The translations under genes and the position numbers were made by a program. This document shows positions 11,589-21,798 of a stretch of DNA of 64,000 bases, in pieces. Within the stretch, counting starts at the first letter, position 1; each line of letters begins with the position of its first letter. Under the pieces are notes generated by a model, which had not been told where the DNA came from, searched no databases, and saw only the letters and a program-made list of their open reading frames with translations. The stretch lies in contig OX596334.1 of the NCBI GenBank assembly GCA_951394405.1, positions 3,658,001 to 3,722,000 of the forward strand. Direction: 5' to 3'. Source of the stretch: Coprinellus micaceus (taxonomy: Eukaryota > Basidiomycota > Agaricomycetes > Agaricales > Psathyrellaceae).

Positions 11589-12869
11589 TCACGGGGCATA
11601 CAGTCGGACACCGCTGTCCAGGGATGAGTCACCACCGGCGGTCGAGTTCTTGTTTCGAAACGCTACCACCAGCCTTGCGAACCAGTCTGAGTGAGCGTAA
11701 TCCGGAGTAACACCACCCTTGGCAACGAAGGATACTGTTTTCAGGTGAGGGAAGTGTCCGCGAACAAGGCGCTCGAGAAGACCACGCATCGAAGGCTCAT
11801 ACCCCTCGGGTAGAGCAATTTCGATTTTTTGAACGACAATCTCTGCATCTCGAAGGGTGGGGTGAGAACCTGATATGGGGTCTGTCTCATCCATGCCGTG
11901 CCAGTCCTTGAAGTACCAGCACGCGTGGAGTAGGTTTGGGCAGAGATCCGTGTATTGTGGAATTTCGAAGTCCCACGAGCGTAGGGACCAGTGGTTTGGG
12001 GGGAGATACAGCAAAGACACAAGCTGAGGCCCATATCTCTGCAGGAAAGAGACGGTGGATGAACAGTTCTCCATGAGGTGTACGGTGGTGAGGTTCGGGA
12101 GTGCGTCGGATACCGTCAGCATACCTAAAAGCGAAGTGAGGGCTCGCTCGCGGTGGTCGGTTTGCATGATCCAATAGGAGGCGCCGAGGGAGATGCTTTG
12201 TAGCGACGAACGGTCCGGAAGGGGTACACGGCCCTCCCAATTCTCCACCAATGTTGAATCGTCAGAAGCCACCCCGCAGACGCGAAGGGCCTCCAGCCCG
12301 GGTTTGGCCTTGAGAACGGCCTGAACTTGATAAAGGGTTGGGTACTCCCATTCGGCGTCGAACTGCACGCGCCGCAAAAGCGGACAGAACTGACATATGG
12401 CGTCGACAACGTCCTCGGGATTGGTCCTCCGGACAGGCGCGATGCGGTTGGAGTAGTTTTGGTGGATGAAGACCCGAAGGTTGGGCATCTCACGCAAGAT
12501 GTCCAGTATGATGGGGAGGTGATAAGGCTCCTTCAAGCGTAAATCGAAACGCCAGGTATATTTCCCGTTGTTGCCGGCGAGCATGGCGATCTGCTGAAGG
12601 GAGGATGGGGAACAAGCGACGACGTAACGCCATAGAATTTGAACGGCCAACCCGTATAACCTTCTGTTGAGAGGCAGGAAAGCGCGGGCAAACGAGGTAA
12701 TTTCTGGGGGCATTGGATTTCGTCTCGCGGCGAGGGCTGAATACTCGATGGAGCTTGAGAACGAGATAGGGTCGTGACAGCACAACGCAAGGATGTCGAG
12801 CCACAAATCGTCGGGTAAGGCTGGAAAGACGGCGAAGGAGCCTGTGTCGGTATCGGATGGGGAGGCCAT
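11589..12869 (-). CDS. F-box/LRR-like protein, single exon
   Basis: Intact frame of 426 residues from Met at 12869 (MASPSDTDTG); an upstream ATG at 12917 is possible but its extension is unconserved. LPDDLWLDILALC near residue 20 is a reasonable F-box core. Later segments such as MPNLRVFIHQ, PGLEALRVCG and LPNLTTVHLM follow the spacing of degenerate leucine-rich repeats. The protein shares the WRFDLR block and the FLQRYGPQL block with its neighbour at 9784-11154, so the pair arose by duplication. A role as an SCF adaptor is plausible from the domain order, not proven. Confidence 0.65.
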   Translation of the reverse strand: MASPSDTDTGSFAVFPALPDDLWLDILALCCHDPISFSSSIEYSALAARRNPMPPEITSFARAFLPLNRRLYGLAVQILWRYVVACSPSSLQQIAMLAGNNGKYTWRFDLRLKEPYHLPIILDILREMPNLRVFIHQNYSNRIAPVRRTNPEDVVDAICQFCPLLRRVQFDAEWEYPTLYQVQAVLKAKPGLEALRVCGVASDDSTLVENWEGRVPLPDRSSLQSISLGASYWIMQTDHRERALTSLLGMLTVSDALPNLTTVHLMENCSSTVSFLQRYGPQLVSLLYLPPNHWSLRSWDFEIPQYTDLCPNLLHACWYFKDWHGMDETDPISGSHPTLRDAEIVVQKIEIALPEGYEPSMRGLLERLVRGHFPHLKTVSFVAKGGVTPDYAHSDWFARLVVAFRNKNSTAGGDSSLDSGVRLYAP

Positions 12870-13848
12870 GACAGAGGAAGGCAGAGGGCACAAAACACGT
12901 ATTGGAAAGAAAACCAAGTCCAGTATAAGGAGTTTATATCCCGAGAGGCTGATGCTAGCCGCCAGGCTGGACGTGTTGAAACAGTAAGAAAGGATACCTA
13001 GACACCAAAAAAGCCATCAGCGCCAAGGGAGATGATCGTGCAGAGCGCCACGCACATACGGACTGTGCACATCGGATGGAGAAGCGTACGAGGGAGCGGT
13101 ACCCCCACCTGTTGAAGCATTACGCAGACTGAGGCCATAAGAACGAAGCGAGATTGAGGCGAAAACGAAGTACACACGACACAGCGCCTTCGAACGGTTT
13201 CCCGACGTTATCGACAGGATCGTCAGGATTTGGGCACGGAGAATGATTGGGCCAAGGATCAGAAGTATTTGACCGGCATAGGGACCTCGAGATAAGAGAC
13301 TGGGACCATGGCAACGCTCATTAAGGGATACCCACAGGATGACCGACACGGAGGAATACGCCGTGGGGAGAGGGATATAGGTGATTGTGATAAAAGGAAG
13401 GACCAGAGCGCGAGCCTACGATCCAGGTGACCGTGGAAGCGCCCTGATGCCCCTGTTTGTTGTGCGCTCGGGTCTCCTCCAACCTCCTTTTGTCCCTAAC
13501 ACTGCTTGGGGAGAGAGCCCTGAGAGTTCTCAACAACGCGTCCAAATCTTGTTCGGCCCTCGCCGTTGGCTTCAGTACCGTCTGCGATTGTTCAGACGAT
13601 GCTGAGCCCGACCTATAAGATGCATCTCCCGGGCCTTCCCTTCCCGCCCGTGACCAAACTCGCGACCAGCCAGTTTAGGAACGACGGTGGTTCGTAGCTC
13701 CTCGTGATGTGACGACAGGCAGGCTGTCTCACCTGTTTCCGGGGGCTCCCTCCACGATTGACCCCTTCCTTTCCTCCTCCCTCTGACGCCACCTCAACAG
13801 CCGTCACTCTCTTCTTTGTACAGTTCCACACCTAAAGTTTTATGCCAA
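12870..13848. other. intergenic, possible decayed membrane-protein gene
   Basis: Nearly 1 kb between a minus gene starting at 12869 and a plus gene starting at 13849. On the minus strand from about 13430 to 13017 there is an open frame with hydrophobic segments (YSSVSVILWVSL, then GQILLILGPIILRAQILTILSI). The second segment loosely recalls RTA1-type seven-helix proteins, but no complete gene can be built, so this may be a remnant. Confidence 0.25.
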
Positions 13849-14611
13849 ATGCCTCAGCATTCGTTGCCGGACAAATCACTTCTGGCCGCTGACCCGTCCC
13901 AGCCTGGCGATTCGCTCAATTCAACGCAGCCGGATGTTCTAGATCTTTTGCAGTCAGTCGGGTTCTCGTTCATCCTTCTCACCCCGTCCTTTGCTCACTA
14001 AATCAGAGGTACATCGTCTCACACCCATGGGGTGCCGACAACGCCATTCGACCATGGGCACCTTCCGGTTGAAAGTGCCTTCGTGTATGCTCTATTCTTA
14101 CTCGTGGTGTCCTTGCGTTGACAAGTCTGAAAGTCCATCCACCTCGTCCTTTCCGGGACCCGATGAAGATGAGATCGTCAGCGACCCCGAATTTGCGGAT
14201 GAAGGAAACCAGGGTCTGCAAGTGGACGTTTCGTCGGGTGCAGCTGCTGAACGGGCTGAGTACAACCGCAGGATGGGTCTGCTCTTGGACCGGATGCGGC
14301 GGCACGTCATCACACACCGAGAGAGGGAGGAGTTTATTTACAACATCGCCCGCGATCCCGTTTGTGCGGGACTACGATCTCGCACCACTGTTCCACGGCC
14401 GGTCCCTTCATACGGTCCAAGCCTCCCATGGCCTAATCCAGACAAACCCGGAGAAGTCGAAGCGTTCTTCGACCGACGACGTGAGGTCATATCTCAGCAT
14501 CGTGCTGAGACTCCTGTGAGTGCCGTTCCTCGTGGTGTATCCGACCGTCGCTCATCGAACATCTTTAGTCCGACTAGTCGACGTCGAACCTCACCTGTTC
14601 GCCTGTCCTGA
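13849..14611 (+). CDS. hypothetical hydrophilic protein
   Basis: Predicted protein of about 220 residues from three exons. It starts MPQHSLPDKSLLAADPS at 13849. Intron 1 runs from the GTTCTC near 13964 to an ATCAG acceptor before 14008. Intron 2 runs from the GTGTATGC near 14082 to a GACAAG acceptor before 14127. After that the frame is open to the stop at 14609-14611. The middle is acidic (GPDEDEIVSDPEFADEG) and is followed by an Arg-rich, probably helical stretch (RRMGLLLDRMRRHVITHRERE) and a Ser/Arg/Pro tail. I recognise no family. It converges on the minus gene ending at 14700, with only 88 bp between. Confidence 0.5.
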
Positions 14612-14699
14612 ACCTGCTACATACATTGTTCCTGCGATGGCAAATACACAAATTTTACTGCGTCATGCTTTCTACGTGGACACCCTACTACAGGTTCCC

Positions 14700-15848
14700 T
14701 CACAGACCTCTCGGTGGATTGAGTACTCGACCCTGAGGTGCCATCCATGGGATCAGCCATTCCTCTCCCCTGTTGCAACGCTGGTTGTAGCAGAATACCC
14801 CGAATGAGTTCGGTAGCTTGGTGGATCTCGCAATCTTCATGTCGTAGTCCCTGCCGTCGTTGTGGCCTTCGTTGAGGGTCCAATGGAATGAAGCGACGGC
14901 TCCGAATTCCTTTCGGCGCTTTGACTTCAGCACTGGGCAGGACTTGCCGCATGGCCGCTCCCAGTACCCGTTGTACGGTTCGAAGTAGGCCAAGTCAGGG
15001 ATGCGCATGGAAGGACCGCAGAACGGATGAGACTTGGTATTGCGGAGACACACGATGTCGTACGAGAGGTGGGGGAACGCTGAGTAGACGGTGTTGGCAG
15101 TGATTACGTTCGTCTGGATGGACCACGGGGAACGCATGGCGGTACGAATTATGGACTGGCTGCATGCGCTGATGCACACGGCCGGTCTCTGGGTTAAGAG
15201 TCAGCGCTGTTCGCATCGAAACGAGGACCCATTGCTCACACTGGGGTCGTATACATCGACCTGTGAGTCGGGCGTCAGTCGTTGGGATGTAGTCGTGGGT
15301 ATCGATGTTTGGCGTACCGTTGACTCCTTCTCACAAAAGACAGTGAACTTCGTGACCCCGGCCTTCTCGAAGCAAGTCCCTATGCCCAAATCGAACTGGT
15401 GGTTGTACCCGACCTTGCGAAGGAACGTAACCCACGCATCGACGTTGCATTCCGGAACCAGGAGATTGAGGTCAGGGGTCAGTTCCTGCACAGGATCGTG
15501 TTCTTCAAGCTTCGCCATATCTTGCATGGGGTTGTACCAGTCGCTGTTGATGAGAAGAAGCTTCAATGCGACACCCCCGTTGATCCCGGCCTTCGTTACG
15601 GACAGATTGTTGAGGAACTCGTCGAGGAAGGCGTCCGGTACGAACTTCTTGATCAATCGTGTAACGCGAGCGCGGATTTCGAGGCGCACCGCCTCTTTGC
15701 CCCAGCGGTTGAGGCGGGCGACAGCCATCAACGTCGGCCAGTCCATCGCGGCTGTCAGGTGGGACTGAATGTCGACCGATGTCCACGCAGCGCGTGTAAC
15801 AGGTAAGCGCTCCTGCGCTGCCTGTATGCGCGGTGAGCGCCGTACCAT
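14700..15848 (-). CDS. hypothetical protein, paralogue D (related to the gene at 8451-9567)
   Basis: Predicted 346-residue protein from exons 15848-15318, 15260-15240 and 15188-14700, all phase 0, with the same 21-bp middle exon as paralogue C. It starts MVRRSPRIQAAQERL. Shared landmarks with C, in order: the SPR start, a WPTLMA block, a NGGVALKLL block, TPDLNLLVP, and the Cys-rich end (ERPCGKSCPVLKS, later FCYNQRC). The two genes lie about 5 kb apart with the F-box/LRR pair between them. Function is unknown. The conserved exon structure makes the model reliable. Confidence 0.65.
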
Positions 15849-16223
15849 ATTCCAAGGGGTGGTAGTTCGAAGGATGACAGCGTAGGGAACAATTGAGGGC
15901 CGAAGCAGAAGTCCTGACTTGGCGGGATTGTTCCGCAGCGATCGACGCGAAAATAAATTTTGCAATTCTGAAATTAGGAAGTCATGGCCACACGGTGTGG
16001 CGGGTGAAGGAGACCGACTCTTCAGAAGAAGTAGCACATGACGAGTAAGAGGCCATGGAGAGCCGAGTTGGCGGCTGGTGGAAGGAAGAGGAACGACGGA
16101 AACACATCAGGCCACGACGCGGCGCACACCCGATTTGATTACAGTACAAAGCAGGTGGAAGGCGTAGGGCAACACCTTGTACATGCAGAGAATAGGATAC
16201 CCAGATAACTACTATCGTTACAC
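15849..16223. other. intergenic
   Basis: About 0.37 kb upstream of paralogue D and downstream of the minus gene at 16224-16906. The frame of paralogue D stays open upstream to about 16037, but the extension has no counterpart in paralogue C, so I treat it as non-coding. Confidence 0.4.
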
Positions 16224-16906
16224 TCAGGGGCGTAGAAAGTCCATGGGAGGAACGGGGGGACAAGTGCGTAGGTTAATGAAGTCTCGCATCGCCTGGGTTT
16301 GGGAGGGTGAGAGTGATTGGCCCGCTTCCAACTCTTGAATGAACCCTATCATTTGCGATCGCGCAAGACGAAGGTCCTGTCGAGACCAATGACTGTAAGT
16401 GAAGAACAGGGGGGTTGTGATAAGAGGAGGAAGACATACAAGCCAAGAGAGGGCTGCATTTCGATTTGCGAACGATACCCAGCGGCGACATTCCTCCTCG
16501 TACAAACCATAGTAAAAAGAGATATCTCGAGGAGTTAAAGCGTTCGTGGGGGACATTGAGGCGCCACGACTGGGTTGATAGACGTCCGGAGGGAAGTTGA
16601 TAACGAGGCGTGTTTGTTGGTTGAAGACGTCGGGCTGGAAATTTGGATCACAGAACGACTCGGATGTGATAAGGGTTGTAAATCGTGATACCACCCTCTC
16701 TTGGGCGGCATGCAGGAACCGATGTGCACTGCGGGTGTAGCGCAGGGCCTCCCTGAAACCGATTGAGCAGGGCCACAGGGGACTCAGTAGAAATGGTAGC
16801 CGACGTACTGGTCATCTCCATCTTCGATACAGGAGCAAGAGGCGTCGAGTAAGCCATCAGCAACATCTTCGGGAAGAGGCGGGGAACGCATAGATGGTTG
16901 AGACAT
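16224..16906 (-). CDS. hypothetical protein
   Basis: Predicted 187-residue protein from exons 16906-16809, 16752-16440 and 16376-16224. Intron 1 (GTACGT to TTTCAG, 56 bp) restores a single frame. Intron 2 (GTATGT to GACAG, 63 bp) is a multiple of three, so the unspliced reading is also open and would add a hydrophobic stretch rich in Leu and Pro. I prefer splicing because donor and acceptor are good. No known domain is visible. The middle (RDISFYYGLYEEECRRW) looks helical and ordered. Confidence 0.45.
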
Positions 16907-17194
16907 GGGGGTAAGATGCAGAGATTTCGATGCAGAGATTTCGACGAGGGTGTCGGACGTTAGAAACAAGACACTCCACTATTAATAAGAGCATATGGAG
17001 CACGACCCGGGTCATACCCAAATATAGAAGGTGAATCCAAAACGAATTGAATGATTGCTCCGTAGACAGGAGACCATGCGCGTGGGTGGCAATCAGCGAG
17101 AATATCCGTAGTGGTGGACTAACGCGTCAGGAGCGCCATGAGGAAAAGAAGGGGGGCTGTCACGTGCTTGTCACATGGTCGTGATCTTCATGAA

Positions 17195-18085
17195 TTCTTG
17201 GCGCTTTTGATCTTGTACCGGACAAGTACCCAAGGCTTAAAGCCTCGGAATCCCGCACGCCCCACTACCTTCTCGTCCTCGGCAACGACCAGTACATGTG
17301 CGACTGTGCCATGGGCCTCAACCTGGGCCTCCCTTGCCGTCATTTCTTCCATGCATGGACGACTTTCAAAGGCTTGAACTTTCAGCTTGGTTTAATTCGT
17401 CGCAGGTACGAGGGGCCCTTTTTCGAGTCTATGCACACTGAACTAAAATGGTGCCCTTCAGATGGCTCAAGGATCCCTCGCTGGATCTATCTACAGTTCC
17501 TACTGTTGCGTTCAACCACGCTGGCGCCCTCTCGCAGCCAAACGCTTCCGCACTTCCTAGTCTTCTCCTTTCAAATCCCCTCGAGACAGCTGCCCCGCAC
17601 CTCGCGCCGTCAGCCACACAGACTATTGGCGCGCGCGAGGTGAATCACGAAGCCAACGCCGCCCTTCGCCCCCTGCTCGAAGCTGTTCGGACTGTGGGCG
17701 AGTTGGAAGAGGTCCTCGAAGACCTACGGGCGCTCAAGTACGTATTCCAACCTGTTATCCCAATTGAAACAGCCTGATCTCGTTTCTTGAAAGGCGCACT
17801 CGTTTAGACGCCGAGCAGGAAGGGAATATTCCCGACCCTGTCGCGCCGATCCCAAAGGGGCGCCCGCGCACTGCTCGGATAACCTCTGGGTATGAGGGTA
17901 GACCCCGTGGTGGTGGACCAAAGAACTCTGCGTTTAGGCGGGTCCCCGCATCCGCCCTTCCTCCCTCAATGCCAGCAGCCACGACTTCCACCACCCCATC
18001 TCACCCAAGCGATGCGGCGAATACACAGCGCCGCTGTGGAAGGTGCCGGGAGGTAGGGCACAACCGCACTCGGTGCCCAATGTGA
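17195..18085 (+). pseudogene. truncated Mutator-like (MULE) transposase, C-terminal part
   Basis: The frame opens after a TGA near 17191, without a usable start. It encodes a SWIM-type zinc motif (MCDCAMGLNLGLPCRHFFHAW, CxC...CxH). A splice at GTACGAGG near 17407 with acceptor CCTTCAG before 17461 gives RRRWLKDPSLDLSTVP, typical just after the SWIM domain in fungal MULE transposases. A second splice at GTACGT near 17739 leads to KGRPRTARITSGYEG and a terminal zinc knuckle CGRCREVGHNRTRC (CX2CX4HX4C) before the stop at 18083-18085. The catalytic DDE region that should lie upstream is absent, so this is a 5'-truncated copy that cannot transpose alone. The intact splice sites suggest either recent truncation or retention of the DNA-binding tail. 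Confidence 0.7.
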
Positions 18086-19742
18086 GCCTAGTGCATGGTG
18101 TGGCCCACTATGCAAGCAACGTACTTATTTAGCATGGAATATATTTGATTTTTCTATTGCACATATCGAGTGAGACGTTTTAGTCGCTGGCGTCGAGTCG
18201 CCCATCGTTCCTTTCGTACTATTCAGACCTACTCCCTGCCTAATCTGACCATACCCGCCGCCTGCTCCTGCTGCACCCTTCACCCCCTCACGCTAGAGCC
18301 ACCACCTTTGCATGCTCTCCCTACAGGCCCTTCGCCCCACCCTCCACGTTGCTGCGCCATCCCCGCCTTGCCATGTCACCCACATCCGGCCTTTCAAACC
18401 TCGAACGTTGCTGCAGGCATTGGAGGGCGGCGAGAGGGGGGTCGAAGCCGTCAGGGGACCCCAATGCCAGCCGGCGAGCAGAGTTGAGGTTGGGAGTAGG
18501 CAGTGGGGAAGCGGAGGGAAGCGAATTCGGGGCGCTCTCGAGAGGCGGGAGGTGAGGCCTACGTGGTCGAAAGAGTTAGCGCTCGAGGAACTTGCATTCC
18601 AAACCACATACTCACCTCATACCCAGCGAACGTGCCCTTGCCGCTCCATACGGCGGCAAGAACTCCCCTCCACGCCGCCCCTAACTCTATCCCCTGCCCT
18701 TCTTCCTGCTCCCTACTCTCCTCGAACTTCGACTTCGCCTACTGGGGCGACGGCGATCTAGAGCTTGAGTGCACGCTCTCACGTGGGAGCCATGCAGTAC
18801 GGGCCTTCGGTCTGGGCGTCTAAATCGCGGCAAGGTCAGCGGCGGATGTGGATGGTATGGCCGAGCAGCACTCACCTCAACTACACCCCGTGAAAGGCGC
18901 GCGGGGTTTTTGCAGGGGCGGATTGGCGAGGGAGGTAAAGCCGCCCAAGAAGAGCGAAGAGCCGAGGCAGAGGACGTAGGGGCCGAGCACCCGGTGTACC
19001 GTGCGCCTGCTGTCCAGGGAAGCAAATGGGAGCGGGGAAGGTAAGCACGATTCTACGCGCTAAGTTTATAAGCGACTCACCAATCCCTCGAGCCATGCAA
19101 CGCGAACGGCGAGGAGAGGGGACGCGTCTTTGGGCGGTAACGGGAGAGGGGGCGCGTTGTTGGGCGGTAACGGGAAAGGAGGCGCGCCGTTGGGCGGTAA
19201 CGGGAGAGGGGACGCGTCGTTGGGCGGTAACACGTCGTGACGTGGCAGAATCGCGTCGATGGGGTGGGCGCTGGCGCGTTGGGAGCTCTTAGAGCTCAGG
19301 AGAGGAGAGGAGAGGAGGAGGGGTGAGACGCGCACCTGCGCTCATCCCCCTGGGCCGTATCTACGCGCACGGCGCCCCCTGCATGGGGCACATACTGTGG
19401 GCAGGCGAGGCGTCAAGGGGATGGCGCGGGAGGGTCGAGTCTGGGGTGGTGGTGGTGTGGGGAAGGGTGGAAGTTCAAGTTCGAGGCATTTCGAAACATT
19501 TCGGCAACTTCCATATTCGTCCGGATTAGGCAACTAGGTACGGCACGTGTTGCGGGCGTGCCCAAAATGGCCAAGGCCATTTCGCAAGGAAACGTTTCGA
19601 GCTTTGATTAATGACAAAAACTTCTGCTTAATACTTTACCCAGAGTGCCCATAGCCCTGGACCCTGGGCTCTGTGACTCCTTTCTAAAGCTCTCTATCCG
19701 CATTCTTGACTATTCAGTGCTTACACCAACGAGTCGCCAGCT
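18086..19742. other. GC-rich gene-poor block
   Basis: This 1.66 kb between the MULE remnant and the dioxygenase gene is rich in C/T and G/A tracts on alternating strands and gives many mutually contradictory open frames. None carries a recognisable motif. It contains a 30-bp tandem repeat (19111-19230) and a short GGAGA-type microsatellite at about 19300-19322. It probably represents transposon-derived or unconstrained sequence. Confidence 0.5.
19111..19230. repeat. 30-bp minisatellite, four copies
   Basis: Four head-to-tail units occupy 19111-19140, 19141-19170, 19171-19200 and 19201-19230. Each ends in TTGGGCGGTAA (the first reads TTTGGGCGGTAA) and begins with a purine-rich GGGAGAGG-like half. 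Units differ from each other at a few positions. Because 30 is a multiple of three, the array reads as a ten-residue repeat (WAVTGEG type) in one frame, but no start or homology supports coding. Confidence 0.85.
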
Positions 19743-21433
19743 ATGGATGCCAAACGCTCGACGCGCACCGAGGTAAGCATAAATATACTCTGAATTGCGA
19801 CTCAGTCTCAGACTCCCGGTGGCTGCGGTCCTCGTTAGGCCCAAATGTGCTCGGGTGAGGCGTATTCGGTCGTCAAGTGCTCGAACTTCTCCCTTGCCAC
19901 CGCCCTCCAAGCGGCCATCGCCTTAGAGGAGTACGACGATGTGGAGGAGGTCGAGACCTCTTCGGGCAGTAAACGAAAAAGGGAAGATATTGAAGACGCT
20001 GAAGGTTATGGTGATTTTTGGGGGGAAGGTATGGCCCACGCCTATGGAGTATTTAGGCGCCCAGGCTCATATTGGCCCCAGGCTCAGCACTGCAGCCACA
20101 GGCTCTTCCGCCTTCCAGCATAGATCCACTGGCTCCCAAAAAGAGCCGAAAGCAGCGCAAAAAAGACAGGAAGAACTTGATTCGCAAAGCTGCCCAGAAC
20201 GAAAGCTTTATCCAGAACACGAATGACCCACGGCCGAAAGCTCTCAAGAAACACTTGGGCGAGGCGCAAACCACCACAGTCAGCATTGATACCGAAAATC
20301 TCCCAGCAAACTCTAGTGGATATGAGGCCTCGTTCAAAGAGGCAATGGGCGAAGCAGTTTTGAACTATGACGAGCTCATTGCAGATGGGTACGAGTTGGT
20401 GGAATGGGACGGAACGTAAGTGTAGTCTTATTTTCACGCATTTTCATACGAGCATTACTGAAGCTATTACTCACAGAAAGCCACTTATCATGGCTACCGC
20501 TGATACCGAGCAGGTGTTTGCGGTCGGCGTCGCAAAGCCAACTGGCGACCCGACGTATGAAGTTGCATGTGAGGCTGCAGCGGCACTCCTCCTGGAGTGT
20601 GGTATCACAGGTGGATTCACCCAAGAGGAAATCGACGAGAACCTCCGCGGTCCCAACTTTATGGCGATGAACTTTGGCATTGGCGCAGGCCATGGTCCCC
20701 CCGAACCCTACAACTTACGGAACGACAAGCACCAAGACATTGTTCACCTTTTGAGGTCCAGCCCGGCTCTTGAGCGAATGGCACTACACCAGAGCGGTGG
20801 GTCCAACCGCTTTTTTCTTACTCCTACTTCCGTGGGCTAAAATTTGACCTTTTAGCTGCCTTGAAGTTTTACTTCCCGGAGCTCTATGATTACTACCACG
20901 AACACACCCTTCCTGTCCGAGACAGGCATAAGGATCTCATCCCCAACTGGGTGAGGTCCATCTTCTGTGCAGCAGCAGTCAATCTTGGCCCCGAAGTTGC
21001 AACATACTTGCACCGCGACGGAAGGAACCTTGCCTTTGGTCAGTGTGCTATCCACGCCTTCGGAAGGTACGACTACAAGAAGGGGGGTCACCTCGTCTTG
21101 AAGGAGCCAAAATTGATTATCCAGTTCCCACCGGGGTGCATTATCCTCATTCCCTCGGCGACAATCACCCACGGAAATATACCGATTCGAACAGGAGAGA
21201 CGCGAGTCTCTTTCACCCAGTACACCGCCGGCGCTCTCTTCCGCTACGTCGACAACGGGTTCTGCACCCTGAAGAAGCTCAAGAAGCGGAACAAGAAACT
21301 TTATACCAAGGTCATGACTGATAGACTTACACGTTGGGAGATGGGGTTAGGCCTTTGGCCTACGCTGGAGGATGTTTCTAAACGCGCATCTGGGTCACAT
21401 TCCTCCAAGGGAAAGGAGGCCGAGGACCCTTAG
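19743..21433 (+). CDS. TET/JBP-like 2-oxoglutarate/Fe(II) dioxygenase
   Basis: Predicted 469-residue protein from exons 19743-19772, 19839-20028, 20124-20415, 20477-20796 and 20856-21433; all phases close. The N-terminal half has an acidic tract and a strongly basic stretch (PKKSRKQRKKDRKN, near residue 80) that suits nuclear import or DNA binding. The C-terminal half has the dioxygenase core: an HxD pair (H329, D331 in YLHRDGRNL), a distal His (H382 in ATITHGN) and an Arg eleven residues later (R393 in GETRVSF), as expected for the iron and 2-oxoglutarate ligands. Blocks such as CAIHAFGRYD, GGHLVL and FTQYTAG are typical of the large basidiomycete family that comparative studies link to TET/JBP enzymes oxidising 5-methylcytosine and to KDZ transposons. 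Activity here is inferred. It lies 1.66 kb from a transposase remnant. Confidence 0.75.
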
Positions 21434-21798
21434 GAGGATTGCCTTGCACTACCGCCCTCCGACCCTATTCCCATTCTTCTACTGCTCAAACTCCACCTCA
21501 GTTTTATTTATCACTCTTTTTGATACATTGAAATTGTATAGTGCCATCGGTTGAACATATGTTGACGTTGAGCGCCTGCTTTGCATGTCAGAATGCCTCC
21601 AACTCCAAGTTCCCGACCCGAACGACGAAGTACCCCCGCCGCCTACGGGCTTCGATGATGCGCCCCACGGTCAACGGCCATCATGAGTCCGAGATCACGC
21701 CGGGCGCATACCCGGGTTTCCAAATAGGGTCGGCGCATACGGGGTTTCCAAATAGAATAATCCCCTTTTATACCACTGAATGAAGCACATATGCTAAT
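21434..21798. promoter_or_regulatory. intergenic with a 25-bp direct repeat upstream of the J-protein gene
   Basis: Two near-identical direct copies, GGCGCATAC followed by one or two variable bases and GGGTTTCCAAATAG, lie at 21703-21727 and 21732-21755. The second ends 44 bp before the J-protein start codon. They may be duplicated promoter elements. The rest of the 365 bp shows nothing else. Confidence 0.45.

Noticed and set aside
16377..16439. Hydrophobic stretch in the small minus gene read as a membrane segment
   Set aside because: It is bounded by GTATGT and GACAG and is a 63-bp in-frame intron candidate, so the membrane segment is probably not in the protein.
18687..19025. Long minus-strand frame in the GC-rich block
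   Set aside because: Low-complexity Arg/Pro/Ser translation overlapping equally long frames on the other strand, with no motif; a product of GC skew.
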